Positions 33,278-40,303 of a stretch of DNA of 42,998 nucleotides are shown piece after piece (the stretch's first letter is position 1; each line of letters starts with the position of its first letter). The position numbers were made by a program, and so were the translations under genes. Source of the DNA: a virus; IMG/VR virus record IMGVR_UViG_3300008450_000091, positions 1 to 42,998 of that record. One strand, given 5' to 3'. A model generated the notes under the pieces. The model made no database searches and was not told the DNA's origin. It worked only from the letters and a program-made list of their open reading frames with translations.

Positions 33278-33691
33278 TCAGGACTTGGTAACGCGGTCAA
33301 TCTCCGCGCGCTTCACACCTTCATATTCTGAGTGCTTCACGGTGAGCTTGGCTTCCTGGCCGATCCACGAGAGAAGGTCAATAGCCTTGCCCATGGGGGC
33401 GTCGATAGCCTCACAGAAGCGACGGATGGCGAAGCGGCTACGAGCGTCGTCTTTCAGGACAACACGATTGTAGGCCAGCGTAATGCCGTCCGGGGGACCG
33501 TCAGTGAAGTCAACCGGGTACTGGTCAGGGGAAATGTGGAAGCTGACAGAGGCGTAGCGATTGCCCTTGGAGCTATCCTTGGCTTCGACTTCCTTGATCA
33601 CACCGATGTAGTCACCGGGCGGGAGAGGTGCAGGAGCTTCCGCATCTGCAATGTTTTCACTGAACTCATAAACACTTGGCATGTCGGACAT
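33278..33691 (-). CDS. Single-stranded DNA-binding-like protein
   Basis: A 137-residue protein. The pattern LPPGDYIGVIKEVEAKDSSK then RYASVSFHI is like the phage proteins (DUF669/SSB type) that accompany Sak4-like ATPases and Cas4-like nucleases, both of which are the next genes upstream here. It would coat single strands in replication and recombination. High G/C-ending codon use suggests strong expression. The start at 33691 is about 34 bases from a candidate transcription start. Confidence 0.65.
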   Translation of the reverse strand: MSDMPSVYEFSENIADAEAPAPLPPGDYIGVIKEVEAKDSSKGNRYASVSFHISPDQYPVDFTDGPPDGITLAYNRVVLKDDARSRFAIRRFCEAIDAPMGKAIDLLSWIGQEAKLTVKHSEYEGVKRAEIDRVTKS

Positions 33692-33728
33692 GTAATGGTC
33701 TCACTGTTTGTTGCAACAAGGGGCTGAA

Positions 33729-33750
33729 GGTATCATAGATATGCGGCCAC
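33729..33750 (-). promoter_or_regulatory. Candidate promoter for the SSB-like unit, GGCC-type element
   Basis: Read leftward: GTGGCCGC, CATATC, TATGAT (33732-33737), ACC. It matches the element at 1439-1460 at all but three positions. The predicted start is about 34 bases before the ATG at 33691. No clear -35 is present. Confidence 0.6.
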
Positions 33751-33801
33751 TGCAAGCCACCATATACAGTGCGCATATACGAGGACATACTATATGTAGT
33801 C

Positions 33802-34641
33802 CTACGTTGGTAGAGCGATCTTCGAGTGGTGATTTGCACACCATTGTTCGTACAGATCGCTAATCTTAATGCCGTTGTCGGTTTCGGGATCGTAGTTCCA
33901 CTGAAAGCTGACACCTTTCTTGGTATCGAACATACGTGTACGCATCGGTGAACGCACGCCATGCGGACGCACTGTTACAATGCGTTTACCGTACGTGTCA
34001 GCCATGTGCCAGATCTCACTGATGTTGAGGGCAAAGGGATCGATGACGCCGCCAGACAGCATGAGTGTGATTGAGGACACTTTGCCATCGTCATCAGACA
34101 CATCCTTCTCATGACAAATGTAGATCATGTGACACTTGTGCTTAGCAGTTACACGAGACATCACACGTGTCATCTGCACGAGACGACTGTTGCGCGCTGT
34201 GTACGCAGACTGCCCTGGCTGTTCAAGTGTGATGTTCTTGCCATGCTTACCTGAGTTAACTGCGTCGACAAGTGCAAGAGTTGAGAACTGCGTCACGCTG
34301 TCAAACACAACTGTGTTGATGCCAGGATCTTCAGATAACATCTTGTCAATTTGGCGCTCAGCTATTCCACCGTCACGAAAGTTGTCTACAACGGATGCTG
34401 GATCAGCAGAGAAGTCAACGACCTTGATCTTAGTTTCTCCATCAGGACGATTAGCAAGTGCGTTGGTGCCACCGTCATCGAATAGTACCCACAGGATCTT
34501 ACCAGGAGCAGTTGCAGCGAGCTCGGTTTTACCACAGCCACTGCGTCCCCAGATCAACATCGTCATGCGATTGATTGCTGCGGATGGTGCGGTGACGTCA
34601 CGTTTGAGTAGCTGAAGCTTTAGTTCTGGTTCGTCACTCAT
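33802..34641 (-). CDS. Sak4-like RecA-family ATPase
   Basis: A 279-residue protein. Walker A GRSGCGKT is at 32-39 and Walker B VVFDSVTQ at 111-118, within an AAA/RecA-type core like that of phage Sak4 single-strand annealing ATPases. The long N-terminal extension of the open frame is ignored since a small membrane-protein gene occupies it, and the ATG at 34641 overlaps that gene's stop (ATGA). It should act with the SSB-like protein and the Cas4-like nuclease in recombination. Confidence 0.85.
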   Translation of the reverse strand: MSDEPELKLQLLKRDVTAPSAAINRMTMLIWGRSGCGKTELAATAPGKILWVLFDDGGTNALANRPDGETKIKVVDFSADPASVVDNFRDGGIAERQIDKMLSEDPGINTVVFDSVTQFSTLALVDAVNSGKHGKNITLEQPGQSAYTARNSRLVQMTRVMSRVTAKHKCHMIYICHEKDVSDDDGKVSSITLMLSGGVIDPFALNISEIWHMADTYGKRIVTVRPHGVRSPMRTRMFDTKKGVSFQWNYDPETDNGIKISDLYEQWCANHHSKIALPT

Positions 34642-34748
34642 GCGAATACATACCTCCACAATAGTACCGGAATTGCGACAACTGTTGCGATAAAGCTGGC
34701 AACCATTAGCCATGCGAACAGTGTTGTGATAGCATCTTCTAACGTCAT
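34638..34748 (-). CDS. Small membrane protein
   Basis: A 36-residue protein, MTLEDAITTL followed by a hydrophobic helix (residues 11-31, with WLMVASFIATVVAIPVLL) and WRYVFA. AGGA lies 6 bases before the ATG and the stop overlaps the Sak4-like start (ATGA). Such precise fit on both sides argues for a real gene. One membrane span, N-terminus probably cytoplasmic or periplasmic undetermined. Role unknown; superinfection exclusion or membrane control are possibilities. Confidence 0.6.
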   Translation of the reverse strand: MTLEDAITTLFAWLMVASFIATVVAIPVLLWRYVFA

Positions 34749-34816
34749 CACAGATCCTTTCGATTACACCAGCCAAGGAAAATCATGATTACAATCATGG
34801 CAACTAAGTACCACAC
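34748..34816 (-). CDS. Possible 22-residue membrane peptide
   Basis: GTG-initiated frame MWYLVAMIVIMIFLGWC then NRKDL. It fits exactly between the Cas4-like stop and the next small membrane protein (TGATG overlap), and is almost wholly hydrophobic. The ribosome site is weak (GAGTAACC before GTG). It may be a real tiny gene or just spacer. Confidence 0.35.
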   Translation of the reverse strand: MWYLVAMIVIMIFLGWCNRKDL

Positions 34817-34818
34817 GG

Positions 34819-35898
34819 TTACTCAAGTCCGCCATCTTCATGCAAGGGCGACCATTCCAGCACTTCCATCTGCTCTAGTGTATGACGCTTTTCATCATCA
34901 TCACCATAGCAGTACGGGATCATGCTGCACGGTCTGAAATAGCGATTACATGAGTGTGTGTACATGGGTAGATCGAGCAGGTTACCATCGAAGCGACGCA
35001 TCATGGTCACTGTGTGATACACCCACTGCATCCACTTGGCGAAGTGATTGCTCTCACGGAACACAGGTTCGTACACTACACCATCAGTATGCATACGTGG
35101 TAGCGGGATCTGCATACCAATGATCACTCCTTGCGATACAGGTTGACCACTGAACAACTGTCCACCGAACATGTAACCTGTTGGTTGGTGCGATGTAGTA
35201 AAGCTCTCACGCCATGCGTTGTCTAGTCGTCCTGCTGTCTTGTTCTCGTGTACAACCAACTCACCACCAGGGCCGTCAGTATGCATCCCGTCCATGCGGC
35301 CACTATAGCGTAATGCCAACAGGACATTGTTGTCTGCATCCTTGTATTCGAGGACGATGTTGACAGGAATTTCTACGCCTACATGATTGCCGTCTGCACT
35401 AACCCACACAGGGTAGCGTTCCATGTCCCATCGATTGATGTAATGGATCAGCGATAACTCGATGTTGGCATACGTGCGACGGTTATCATACGGATCATCG
35501 TAGAAGCCAGATGTCTCGAATGCTTTGAGTGCGAAGACAGTTGCGTTGTGCTCAGCAGTGTTGGTGCTGCTCCACGTGGTAAGCATTTCATTGTACCGCG
35601 CGCGACCAAACACCTCGCAGCCACGGCGTGCAGCAATTAGCGTCTCACCTTGAACATGGTCAAGTTGCCACAGCCGCAATGCCGCATACGCTTCATGACA
35701 TGCCTTGCCAGCTTCGAGCGCCATCGCACGCCCGCCACCCGGCATGTGCTTGTGCTCTCGATATCTAATACCTCCCCATGTAGGACAGGTGTTGCAGGCT
35801 GTGAGCTTTGTGTAATCCCACGCCTCTAGATGTGCATCATCTGCTGTAGCAAGACGAGCACTGACATGTGTGTAGGGGAAGGGATTAGTCAGTTGCAT
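34819..35898 (-). CDS. Cas4/RecB-like PD-(D/E)XK nuclease
   Basis: A 359-residue nuclease. RecB-type His69 in GKACHEAY, Asp203 in YSGRMDG and Glu218/Lys220 in HENK form the catalytic set. Cys35 and Cys38 (CNTC) plus Cys317, Cys324 and Cys330 resemble the iron-sulphur cluster ligands of Cas4/AddB proteins. Start at 35898 has AGGA 8 bases upstream and a 14-base overlap with the previous gene; longer starts would run through that gene. It probably resects DNA ends for recombination with Sak4-like ATPase. Confidence 0.85.
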   Translation of the reverse strand: MQLTNPFPYTHVSARLATADDAHLEAWDYTKLTACNTCPTWGGIRYREHKHMPGGGRAMALEAGKACHEAYAALRLWQLDHVQGETLIAARRGCEVFGRARYNEMLTTWSSTNTAEHNATVFALKAFETSGFYDDPYDNRRTYANIELSLIHYINRWDMERYPVWVSADGNHVGVEIPVNIVLEYKDADNNVLLALRYSGRMDGMHTDGPGGELVVHENKTAGRLDNAWRESFTTSHQPTGYMFGGQLFSGQPVSQGVIIGMQIPLPRMHTDGVVYEPVFRESNHFAKWMQWVYHTVTMMRRFDGNLLDLPMYTHSCNRYFRPCSMIPYCYGDDDEKRHTLEQMEVLEWSPLHEDGGLE

Positions 35899-36181
35899 CA
35901 CCAATGTCCTCACTCGACACGCGGCCACTGTCACTGTATGCGTCGCGGATCTCTTGGTTCTTCTTTGTGATACCAATGGCAAGATCGAGACCAGTTTGAA
36001 TGTTACCGAATGCAGCAGTCTGCGTCATCAGTGCGTTAGCTACTGTATCGAGTAGCATGGCAAGCTGCGCGATCTGCTGCTTCTGGATACTCTGTTCCTC
36101 CGCAAGTGCAACAAGCACCTTACCGAGTCGAGGATCTACGACGTTGTGTAGAAGCTCTCTGATCTCACGTGCTTTCATCAT
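35885..36181 (-). CDS. Helical hypothetical protein
   Basis: A 98-residue protein. Residues 1-75 are predicted to be mostly helix with many Ala, Leu and Gln and an isolated coiled-coil-like stretch (LAEEQSIQKQQIAQLAMLLDT). The C-terminal tail is acidic. Two Met codons start it; AAGGATCT precedes the first. It is overlapped by genes on both sides. No family recognised. Confidence 0.7.
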   Translation of the reverse strand: MMKAREIRELLHNVVDPRLGKVLVALAEEQSIQKQQIAQLAMLLDTVANALMTQTAAFGNIQTGLDLAIGITKKNQEIRDAYSDSGRVSSEDIGDATD

Positions 36182-36452
36182 AGATCCTTACTGTGAATGT
36201 GATAAACATGCTTGCTGATGGCTTGCGATGCGGCAGACGAATGCCGGCGTCACCTGTCAAGTTGTGTGCAAGCCACTTCTCGTAGTAGTCAGTGACGCAG
36301 CAGCCACGACTGCGTAGGAACGCGATAGCCTCAGATGCAGTGCGATGCGTAGGATGCAAGTCACTGCTGATCAACTGCATCGTGCTGCTTTGCCGTGTTG
36401 GAAAGCCGTAGCATGTCTCAGTGATTGACCAGCGTCTGTTACGCCTCTTCAT
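36165..36452 (-). CDS. Hypothetical protein
   Basis: A 95-residue protein, MKRRNRRWSITETCYGFPT..., basic at the N-terminus with a helix containing ASEAIAFLRSRG and a beta-strand C-terminus. GGAG lies 7 bases before the ATG. The start overlaps the HNH gene by 14 bases. Not recognised. Confidence 0.7.
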   Translation of the reverse strand: MKRRNRRWSITETCYGFPTRQSSTMQLISSDLHPTHRTASEAIAFLRSRGCCVTDYYEKWLAHNLTGDAGIRLPHRKPSASMFITFTVRIYDEST

Positions 36453-36948
36453 CGCTTGACTCCATTAACTTGTTGCTTTGCAGACGTGCAAACTCCCCAC
36501 GCAACTCTAGCTTCTTTGCGTTCACAGCAATTAGCGCCTCTTCTTCTGTAGCAAATCTACCTAAATAGACTCGCTTATAGTTGTGTGTTAGAACCGCTTG
36601 AAATGGGAGCGGTGAATTAGGACGATCTTTGCTGCGATCGTGAATGCAGTAGCCATTCACATTTTTATTGTTGTCAGCCTGTGTACAGCATCGTAAATTA
36701 CTGCGGCTGTTATTAAGCGGATTGCCATCTATGTGGTCGACTGACATATCAGCTTCAGGTTTCATGATTTCGCGGTGCAGTACCCACGACTTAGATGGCT
36801 CACGTGTACCGTCTGGCAGAGTTGCGCCACCCTTTCTGGCTCTTACGTACCTGTCGAAAAACCAGTGCCGGGATTTACAGAGTTCGACATCCTCGTCGTC
36901 CACAAACGTTTCATAGCTGTTATAGGGACCAATTGTTAGCCAGGGCAT
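36439..36948 (-). CDS. HNH endonuclease with AP2-type DNA-binding domain
   Basis: A 169-residue protein. The HNH core is at residues about 55-97 (VLHREI, VDHIDGNPLNNSRSNLR, ADNNKN; acting residues around D71H72, N80 and N94). The C-terminal AP2-like part (about 115-155) reads KRVYLGRFATEEEALIAVNA. This combination is a free-standing homing-type endonuclease of phages. It may promote its own spread or act in packaging/recombination. AGGA lies 8 bases before the ATG. Confidence 0.9.
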   Translation of the reverse strand: MPWLTIGPYNSYETFVDDEDVELCKSRHWFFDRYVRARKGGATLPDGTREPSKSWVLHREIMKPEADMSVDHIDGNPLNNSRSNLRCCTQADNNKNVNGYCIHDRSKDRPNSPLPFQAVLTHNYKRVYLGRFATEEEALIAVNAKKLELRGEFARLQSNKLMESSDEEA

Positions 36949-37002
36949 GTATAGCTTCCTTCTATGTGCTAGAATTCCACTGTATCATACCTCTGGAAGT
37001 CT

Positions 37003-37347
37003 CTACAAGGATTCTTCTTCATCCCCATCTGCGGCATCCTCTATCTGTGGCATCGACTCAACCGTTGGTGAACCTGCTTGCATGCACAACACACGTATTG
37101 CAGTTACCATAGCGATTGCTTTGTCGTCATCCTTCTGCATCTTGGCAATGTGTTTCTGTAGCTTCTGCATCTCGTGTGCAATCTTGTCACGCATCTTTTC
37201 ATCGGATAAAACATTACGTGCACGAGTCGATTGCGTGTGGCGGACCCGTAGCATCGCACGACGTTCGCGTAACTGCGCAAGATGCAGATCGATTGCAGCA
37301 AGAGGAAGTTCGTCTATGCTGCGGTAGTGTGTTGGTGTATCAGTCAT
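37003..37347 (-). CDS. Hypothetical coiled-coil protein
   Basis: A 114-residue protein. Residues 15-75 form a charged, Arg/Lys/Glu/Gln-rich helix with heptad spacing, and the C-terminus is acidic (EDAADGDEEESL). It starts by ATGA overlap with the preceding gene. No family recognised. Confidence 0.7.
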   Translation of the reverse strand: MTDTPTHYRSIDELPLAAIDLHLAQLRERRAMLRVRHTQSTRARNVLSDEKMRDKIAHEMQKLQKHIAKMQKDDDKAIAMVTAIRVLCMQAGSPTVESMPQIEDAADGDEEESL

Positions 37348-37553
37348 AGCAGTTTATCGATATGCTTCTGTGCAGCTTTACTCGCACGATCTAACGTAGA
37401 TGCACGATCCTTATGCACAATGTTGACAGTCTGTGTAAACTCCCACTCCCATTCTTGTGATGACACTACGTATGTAATCGTGACAACGAAGCCACGATAC
37501 TTGAGTGTCGATGACTTAGATGGAATGGATTTGATGTTGACTACTTCGCCCAT
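37344..37553 (-). CDS. Hypothetical protein after the tRNAs
   Basis: A 69-residue protein, MGEVVNIKSIPSKSSTLKYRG.... The ATG at 37553 is used because earlier starts would fall in the tRNA-Thr gene. It looks like a small beta-sheet plus helix (VVTITYVVSSQEWEWEF then a C-terminal helix). The ribosome site is poor. No family recognised. Confidence 0.6.
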   Translation of the reverse strand: MGEVVNIKSIPSKSSTLKYRGFVVTITYVVSSQEWEWEFTQTVNIVHKDRASTLDRASKAAQKHIDKLL

Positions 37554-37569
37554 GCAATGATCCAAAGGT

Positions 37570-37644
37570 TGGTGCCGATGCAGTGAATTGAACACTGGTC
37601 TGACGCTTACAAGGCGACTGCATTAGCCACTATGCTACATCGGC
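37570..37644 (-). tRNA. tRNA-Thr (UGU)
   Basis: The 7-bp acceptor stem GCCGATG/CATCGGC, a 4-bp D stem, anticodon loop CTTGTAA (anticodon TGT, codon ACA), a T arm CAGTG-TTCAATT-CACTG and an encoded CCA are all visible. The anticodon stem has one T-T mismatch. Thr ACA is very frequent in the phage genes, so the tRNA probably supports their translation. Confidence 0.93.
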
Positions 37645-37656
37645 ATACGAATTAGA

Positions 37657-37739
37657 TGGTGAGTGGCACAGGACTCGAACCTGTACGCTTGCGCAGCGAA
37701 TTTTAAGTTCGCCATGTCTACCTATTCCATCAGCCACTC
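37657..37739 (-). tRNA. tRNA-Leu (UAA)
   Basis: Class II tRNA with acceptor stem GAGTGGC/GCCACTC, anticodon loop CTTAAAA (anticodon TAA, codon UUA), a variable arm (TGCGCAAGCG) and a T arm ACAGG-TTCGAGT-CCTGT. CCA is encoded. It lies 12 bases from the tRNA-Thr gene, so both are likely cut from one transcript. Confidence 0.95.
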
Positions 37740-37745
37740 AATGTG

Positions 37746-37774
37746 CGACATGCGTTGCTCTACCTCGCATGTCG
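37746..37774. other. Long perfect hairpin next to the tRNAs
   Basis: CGACATGCG (37746-37754) and CGCATGTCG (37766-37774) form a 9-bp stem with an 11-base loop (GGTAGAGC on the transcript strand, a tRNA D-loop-like word). It may be an RNA processing site or a terminator for the upstream gene or a tRNA remnant. Confidence 0.4.
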
Positions 37775-37847
37775 TCAAGCCAGTCCGGCGCAGGAGGAAC
37801 GCTGTAGAGAGCTAATCGTTTACTGCTGCAACTGCTGAGGTGAACAG

Positions 37848-38279
37848 CTATTGCGGTACAGTAAACGATCCGGTAAACCGCTTAGATCCAGCGCGTGGCT
37901 TAGATGACTGAGCGATAATCTTTTCTACTTCCTCCAGTGGGATACCACGCTTGACCAGTGTAGCAGTTAGCTTAGCTTTGTCAAGAGACGAAGAGCCGTT
38001 GGTGTATTGCAACTGCAGCGTACTGAACTGCGATGAATGCACAGTTGCAGTCTCACCTTCGTCAACCGTAGCGATTGTGCTGGCGAATGCAAGTTTCATT
38101 GCAGACTCCGCAGCTTCGAGCCGCATGTCAGCAGCTTTACTGATCGCCTTTGCGGCAACGTACTCGATCACTGCAAGATCATACGGATCGTTAGGCTTGT
38201 TGAAGCGCGTGCCGTTGGTGTGACCGATCTTAGCGATTACATCGGTGACCTTAGCGGCGAAGTCGTTGTTGTTATTCAT
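37848..38279 (-). CDS. Hypothetical protein
   Basis: A 143-residue protein. Residues 30-75 are helical (YDLAVIEYVAAKAISKAADM, RLEAAESAMKLAFAS), followed by a short strand region and another helix near VEKIIAQSSKP. GGAG lies 7 bases before the ATG. It is followed by about 290 bases with the tRNA pair. No family recognised. Confidence 0.7.
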   Translation of the reverse strand: MNNNNDFAAKVTDVIAKIGHTNGTRFNKPNDPYDLAVIEYVAAKAISKAADMRLEAAESAMKLAFASTIATVDEGETATVHSSQFSTLQLQYTNGSSSLDKAKLTATLVKRGIPLEEVEKIIAQSSKPRAGSKRFTGSFTVPQ

Positions 38280-38472
38280 CCTTGATCTCCACAGTTAGCG
38301 CAGCAATGACTGCCTCTGCATTCTTCACTAGCCAGTCAAAGTTTGTAATCTCTGTTGACGGCGGCCGCAATGCATATAGATTGTCGCATCGTTCAGTGAA
38401 CAGTGCGCGCTCAAGCGTATCGAACGATTGTCCATTGGTCGTGACATATCGTTTAATGTGGCGAATAGCCAT
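38272..38472 (-). CDS. Small hypothetical protein
   Basis: A 66-residue protein, MAIRHIKRYVTTNGQSFDTLE.... The ATG at 38472 has GGAGG 8 bases upstream and shares one base with the previous stop (TAATG). The earlier in-frame ATG would start on the ribosome site. It carries a strand-turn then helices; a similar kind of small protein occurs widely in phages but I cannot name it. Confidence 0.65.
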   Translation of the reverse strand: MAIRHIKRYVTTNGQSFDTLERALFTERCDNLYALRPPSTEITNFDWLVKNAEAVIAALTVEIKDE

Positions 38473-38684
38473 TACCCCACCCTCCATACACGTACAGTGC
38501 CAGGCTCAACTGTGCGTATCTCAATCGTGTAGCACAGTTCATTAGCACACTGCCTAATGTAGTCTTGCCAACTGCCGTTAATCTTGAAGCTGTCGCCGAC
38601 ACACATGAAGCGCATTGACTCAAACACTATCTCTCTGTCTGACGGAGGCGACGGAATGTCATGCTCGATAGTAATGTTAATCAT
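38472..38684 (-). CDS. Small hypothetical protein
   Basis: A 70-residue protein, beta-rich at both ends (MINITIEHDIPSPPS, then YTIEIRTVEPGTVRVWRVG). AGGTGATAC precedes the ATG at 38684. Follows the larger unknown gene after a short gap. No function recognised. Confidence 0.65.
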   Translation of the reverse strand: MINITIEHDIPSPPSDREIVFESMRFMCVGDSFKINGSWQDYIRQCANELCYTIEIRTVEPGTVRVWRVG

Positions 38685-38691
38685 GTATCAC

Positions 38692-39246
38692 CTATGCGCG
38701 AGGGAGACAGAGAGGAGACTGCGCTTTCTTGAACAGTTCATCATCGATGTACTTGTCCAAGATTGCGTTGAACGATTGTCCAGTAAGCGCACGACTGTAC
38801 GAGCCGATGCCCCAATCGATCGATGCGTCGCCGTGATTGAGATTGAAGTTAGCTTCGAGTGTGAACACAACGCGGCCACTCAATTCATCATACGTCTCCA
38901 TGTGCGCACGACTACGTTGCACAAGTACCTTGAACGCTTCCATCACGATCACATCAGCAGGCATGATCTTGAGTAGCTGCTCAAGTTGCTGTTCAGGTGT
39001 GCTGATTCCTTCACCTAGGGATGAAAGATCTGCATCGTACGTGTGTTCCGTGACGCTTACTACGGAGATCGCATCGTAATCGCTTTCCTCTGAGGTCGAG
39101 TAATACAGACCTTCTTCAGTCAGCGATCGATCGCTCTTCATGATCCACGGATATGCGTCATCATCGTATTCACTGCGGCGCACTACTTCGTCAATCTCAC
39201 CATTGCGTAACACAACCTTCACACCAACAGCTAATTCTAAACTCAT
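38692..39246 (-). CDS. Hypothetical protein under an early promoter
   Basis: A 184-residue acidic protein. The ATG at 39246 has AAGGAG 8 bases upstream. The N-terminal 65 residues have beta-like pattern (VGVKVVLRNGEIDEVVRRSE), and the rest is helical with a central Gln/Glu region. It is the first gene after a strong promoter candidate (39285-39327), suggesting early expression. No family recognised; unlike its tiny neighbours it is of moderate size. Confidence 0.7.
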   Translation of the reverse strand: MSLELAVGVKVVLRNGEIDEVVRRSEYDDDAYPWIMKSDRSLTEEGLYYSTSEESDYDAISVVSVTEHTYDADLSSLGEGISTPEQQLEQLLKIMPADVIVMEAFKVLVQRSRAHMETYDELSGRVVFTLEANFNLNHGDASIDWGIGSYSRALTGQSFNAILDKYIDDELFKKAQSPLCLPRA

Positions 39247-39284
39247 GTCACTCACTCCTTGTCAGATGTAACTGCACTATACAT

Positions 39285-39327
39285 ATAATAGCACAGTTGT
39301 TGCGTTTTGTCTTGATGTGTGCGCGTT
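39285..39327 (-). promoter_or_regulatory. Candidate early leftward promoter (AACGCG class)
   Basis: Read leftward: AACGCG (39322-39327), 8 bases, AAGACA (39308-39313), 17 bases, TATTAT (39285-39290). The spacer is largely conserved with the promoter at 42884-42926 (AACGCAA, TGTG). The predicted start is about 30 bases before the ATG at 39246. Confidence 0.75.
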
Positions 39328-39328
39328 G

Positions 39329-39529
39329 TTACGCAGATTGCTTGATCCTTGTCAGCATATCTGGTATGCGCTCGACGTAGTTACGCAGTGCATTGAACAC
39401 ATCAGGCTCTAGTGCGATCTTAGATCCATCTTCATACTGCACAGATGTTTCTAGCCACACTTGGTAACCGTCGAACGATGCATATACACCGTCACCCAAG
39501 TAACGCTTTGTTTTGTCTTGTTCAGTCAT
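39329..39529 (-). CDS. Small hypothetical phage protein
   Basis: A 66-residue protein, MTEQDKTKRYLGDGVYASFDG.... The motif GDGVYASFDGYQVWLETS followed by a helical IALEPDVFNALRNYVE tail occurs in a widespread small phage family of unknown function. The ATG at 39529 has GGAGG 6 bases upstream. It is separated from the next gene by a promoter, so it probably ends one transcript. Confidence 0.75.
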   Translation of the reverse strand: MTEQDKTKRYLGDGVYASFDGYQVWLETSVQYEDGSKIALEPDVFNALRNYVERIPDMLTRIKQSA

Positions 39530-39531
39530 CA

Positions 39532-39747
39532 CTATCCTCCATATGTAGATATGTCTTTGCTCCAGCTTCGCTCACTTTCAAGTTCACTGATGCGCTCCCG
39601 CAACCGCACAATCTCCGCCCTGTCTGCGGTGATCTGGGCGTCTAGGGCGTCGGCTCTGTTGCGGACGCTGGGCTCTCCTTCGCGAAGGATCACGTCTGGC
39701 AAACGTCGCCAATGCAAAATGTCGTCAACAAGCTCTCTCACAGTCAT
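39532..39747 (-). CDS. Small coiled-coil hypothetical protein
   Basis: A 71-residue protein with a heptad-rich helix over residues 30-60 (ADRAEIVRLRERISELESER). GAGG lies 7 bases before the ATG. It belongs to a G/C-rich set of four genes (39532-40582) that differs in composition from its flanks. No function recognised. Confidence 0.65.
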   Translation of the reverse strand: MTVRELVDDILHWRRLPDVILREGEPSVRNRADALDAQITADRAEIVRLRERISELESERSWSKDISTYGG

Positions 39748-39974
39748 GGCTTCACCTCGGGGGTTGTGGCGACGCGATTGTGGTCATAATCCCAATCCCA
39801 TTCTTGGATTAGAAAGCTGATGGCGCTCGTTTCCGCGTCGGTCAGTTCATGCTCAAGCGAAGGACGCAAGATAACGAAACGATCCTCGGCAAATCCTTTG
39901 GCTTTCAAGTACGCCCACACGGGACCATCCTCGATATCCCAGCGAGCGCGTAATTCATCAGTTGCTTGTGGCAT
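39744..39974 (-). CDS. Hypothetical protein
   Basis: A 76-residue acidic protein, MPQATDELRARWDIEDGPVW..., mixed helix and strand. GAGG lies 7 bases before the ATG, which overlaps the previous stop. It is overlapped by ATGA with the next gene. No family recognised. Confidence 0.65.
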   Translation of the reverse strand: MPQATDELRARWDIEDGPVWAYLKAKGFAEDRFVILRPSLEHELTDAETSAISFLIQEWDWDYDHNRVATTPEVKP

Positions 39975-40300
39975 TACTTCACCTCATCAGTCGGGGCGGT
40001 GATGTCGGAGACGGTAAGCAGGGTGTCAAAAGTGTAAGCGACAGTGGCTGACCAGTCTGCGATTTCTGAAGCTGCATAGACGCGGTTGGCAATTTTCCGC
40101 ACGCACTCCACCAATCGCCGGACCTTTTCGCGTTCGGCGGTAAGCCAAATGCATCCTTGTTTACGGTGGCGCTCAAGCTCATCCCGCTCTCGCGTCAGCG
40201 TCTCGACTTGGGCGCGGAGGGTGGTGAGTTCGGCGCGCTCTCGCTTTGAGATTTCCGCCAAGTCTGCGTAATCTTCGCGTAAGTGACTAATGTTGGTCAT
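39974..40300 (-). CDS. Coiled-coil hypothetical protein
   Basis: A 108-residue protein with a long charged coiled coil over residues 10-50 (ERAELTTLRAQVETLTRERD...) and a helical C-terminal half. AAGGAGG lies 8 bases before the ATG. Part of the G/C-rich block. Not recognised. Confidence 0.7.
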   Translation of the reverse strand: MTNISHLREDYADLAEISKRERAELTTLRAQVETLTRERDELERHRKQGCIWLTAEREKVRRLVECVRKIANRVYAASEIADWSATVAYTFDTLLTVSDITAPTDEVK

Positions 40301-40303
40301 CCC

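Noticed and set aside
34642-34776. 45-residue N-terminal extension of the Sak4-like ATPase
   Set aside because: This stretch encodes a small membrane protein in another frame, and the Cys/Arg-rich extension has no ribosome site.
34819-35898. CRISPR adaptation Cas4
   Set aside because: No cas1/cas2 and neighbours are Sak4-like and SSB-like genes, so a phage recombination nuclease is the better reading.
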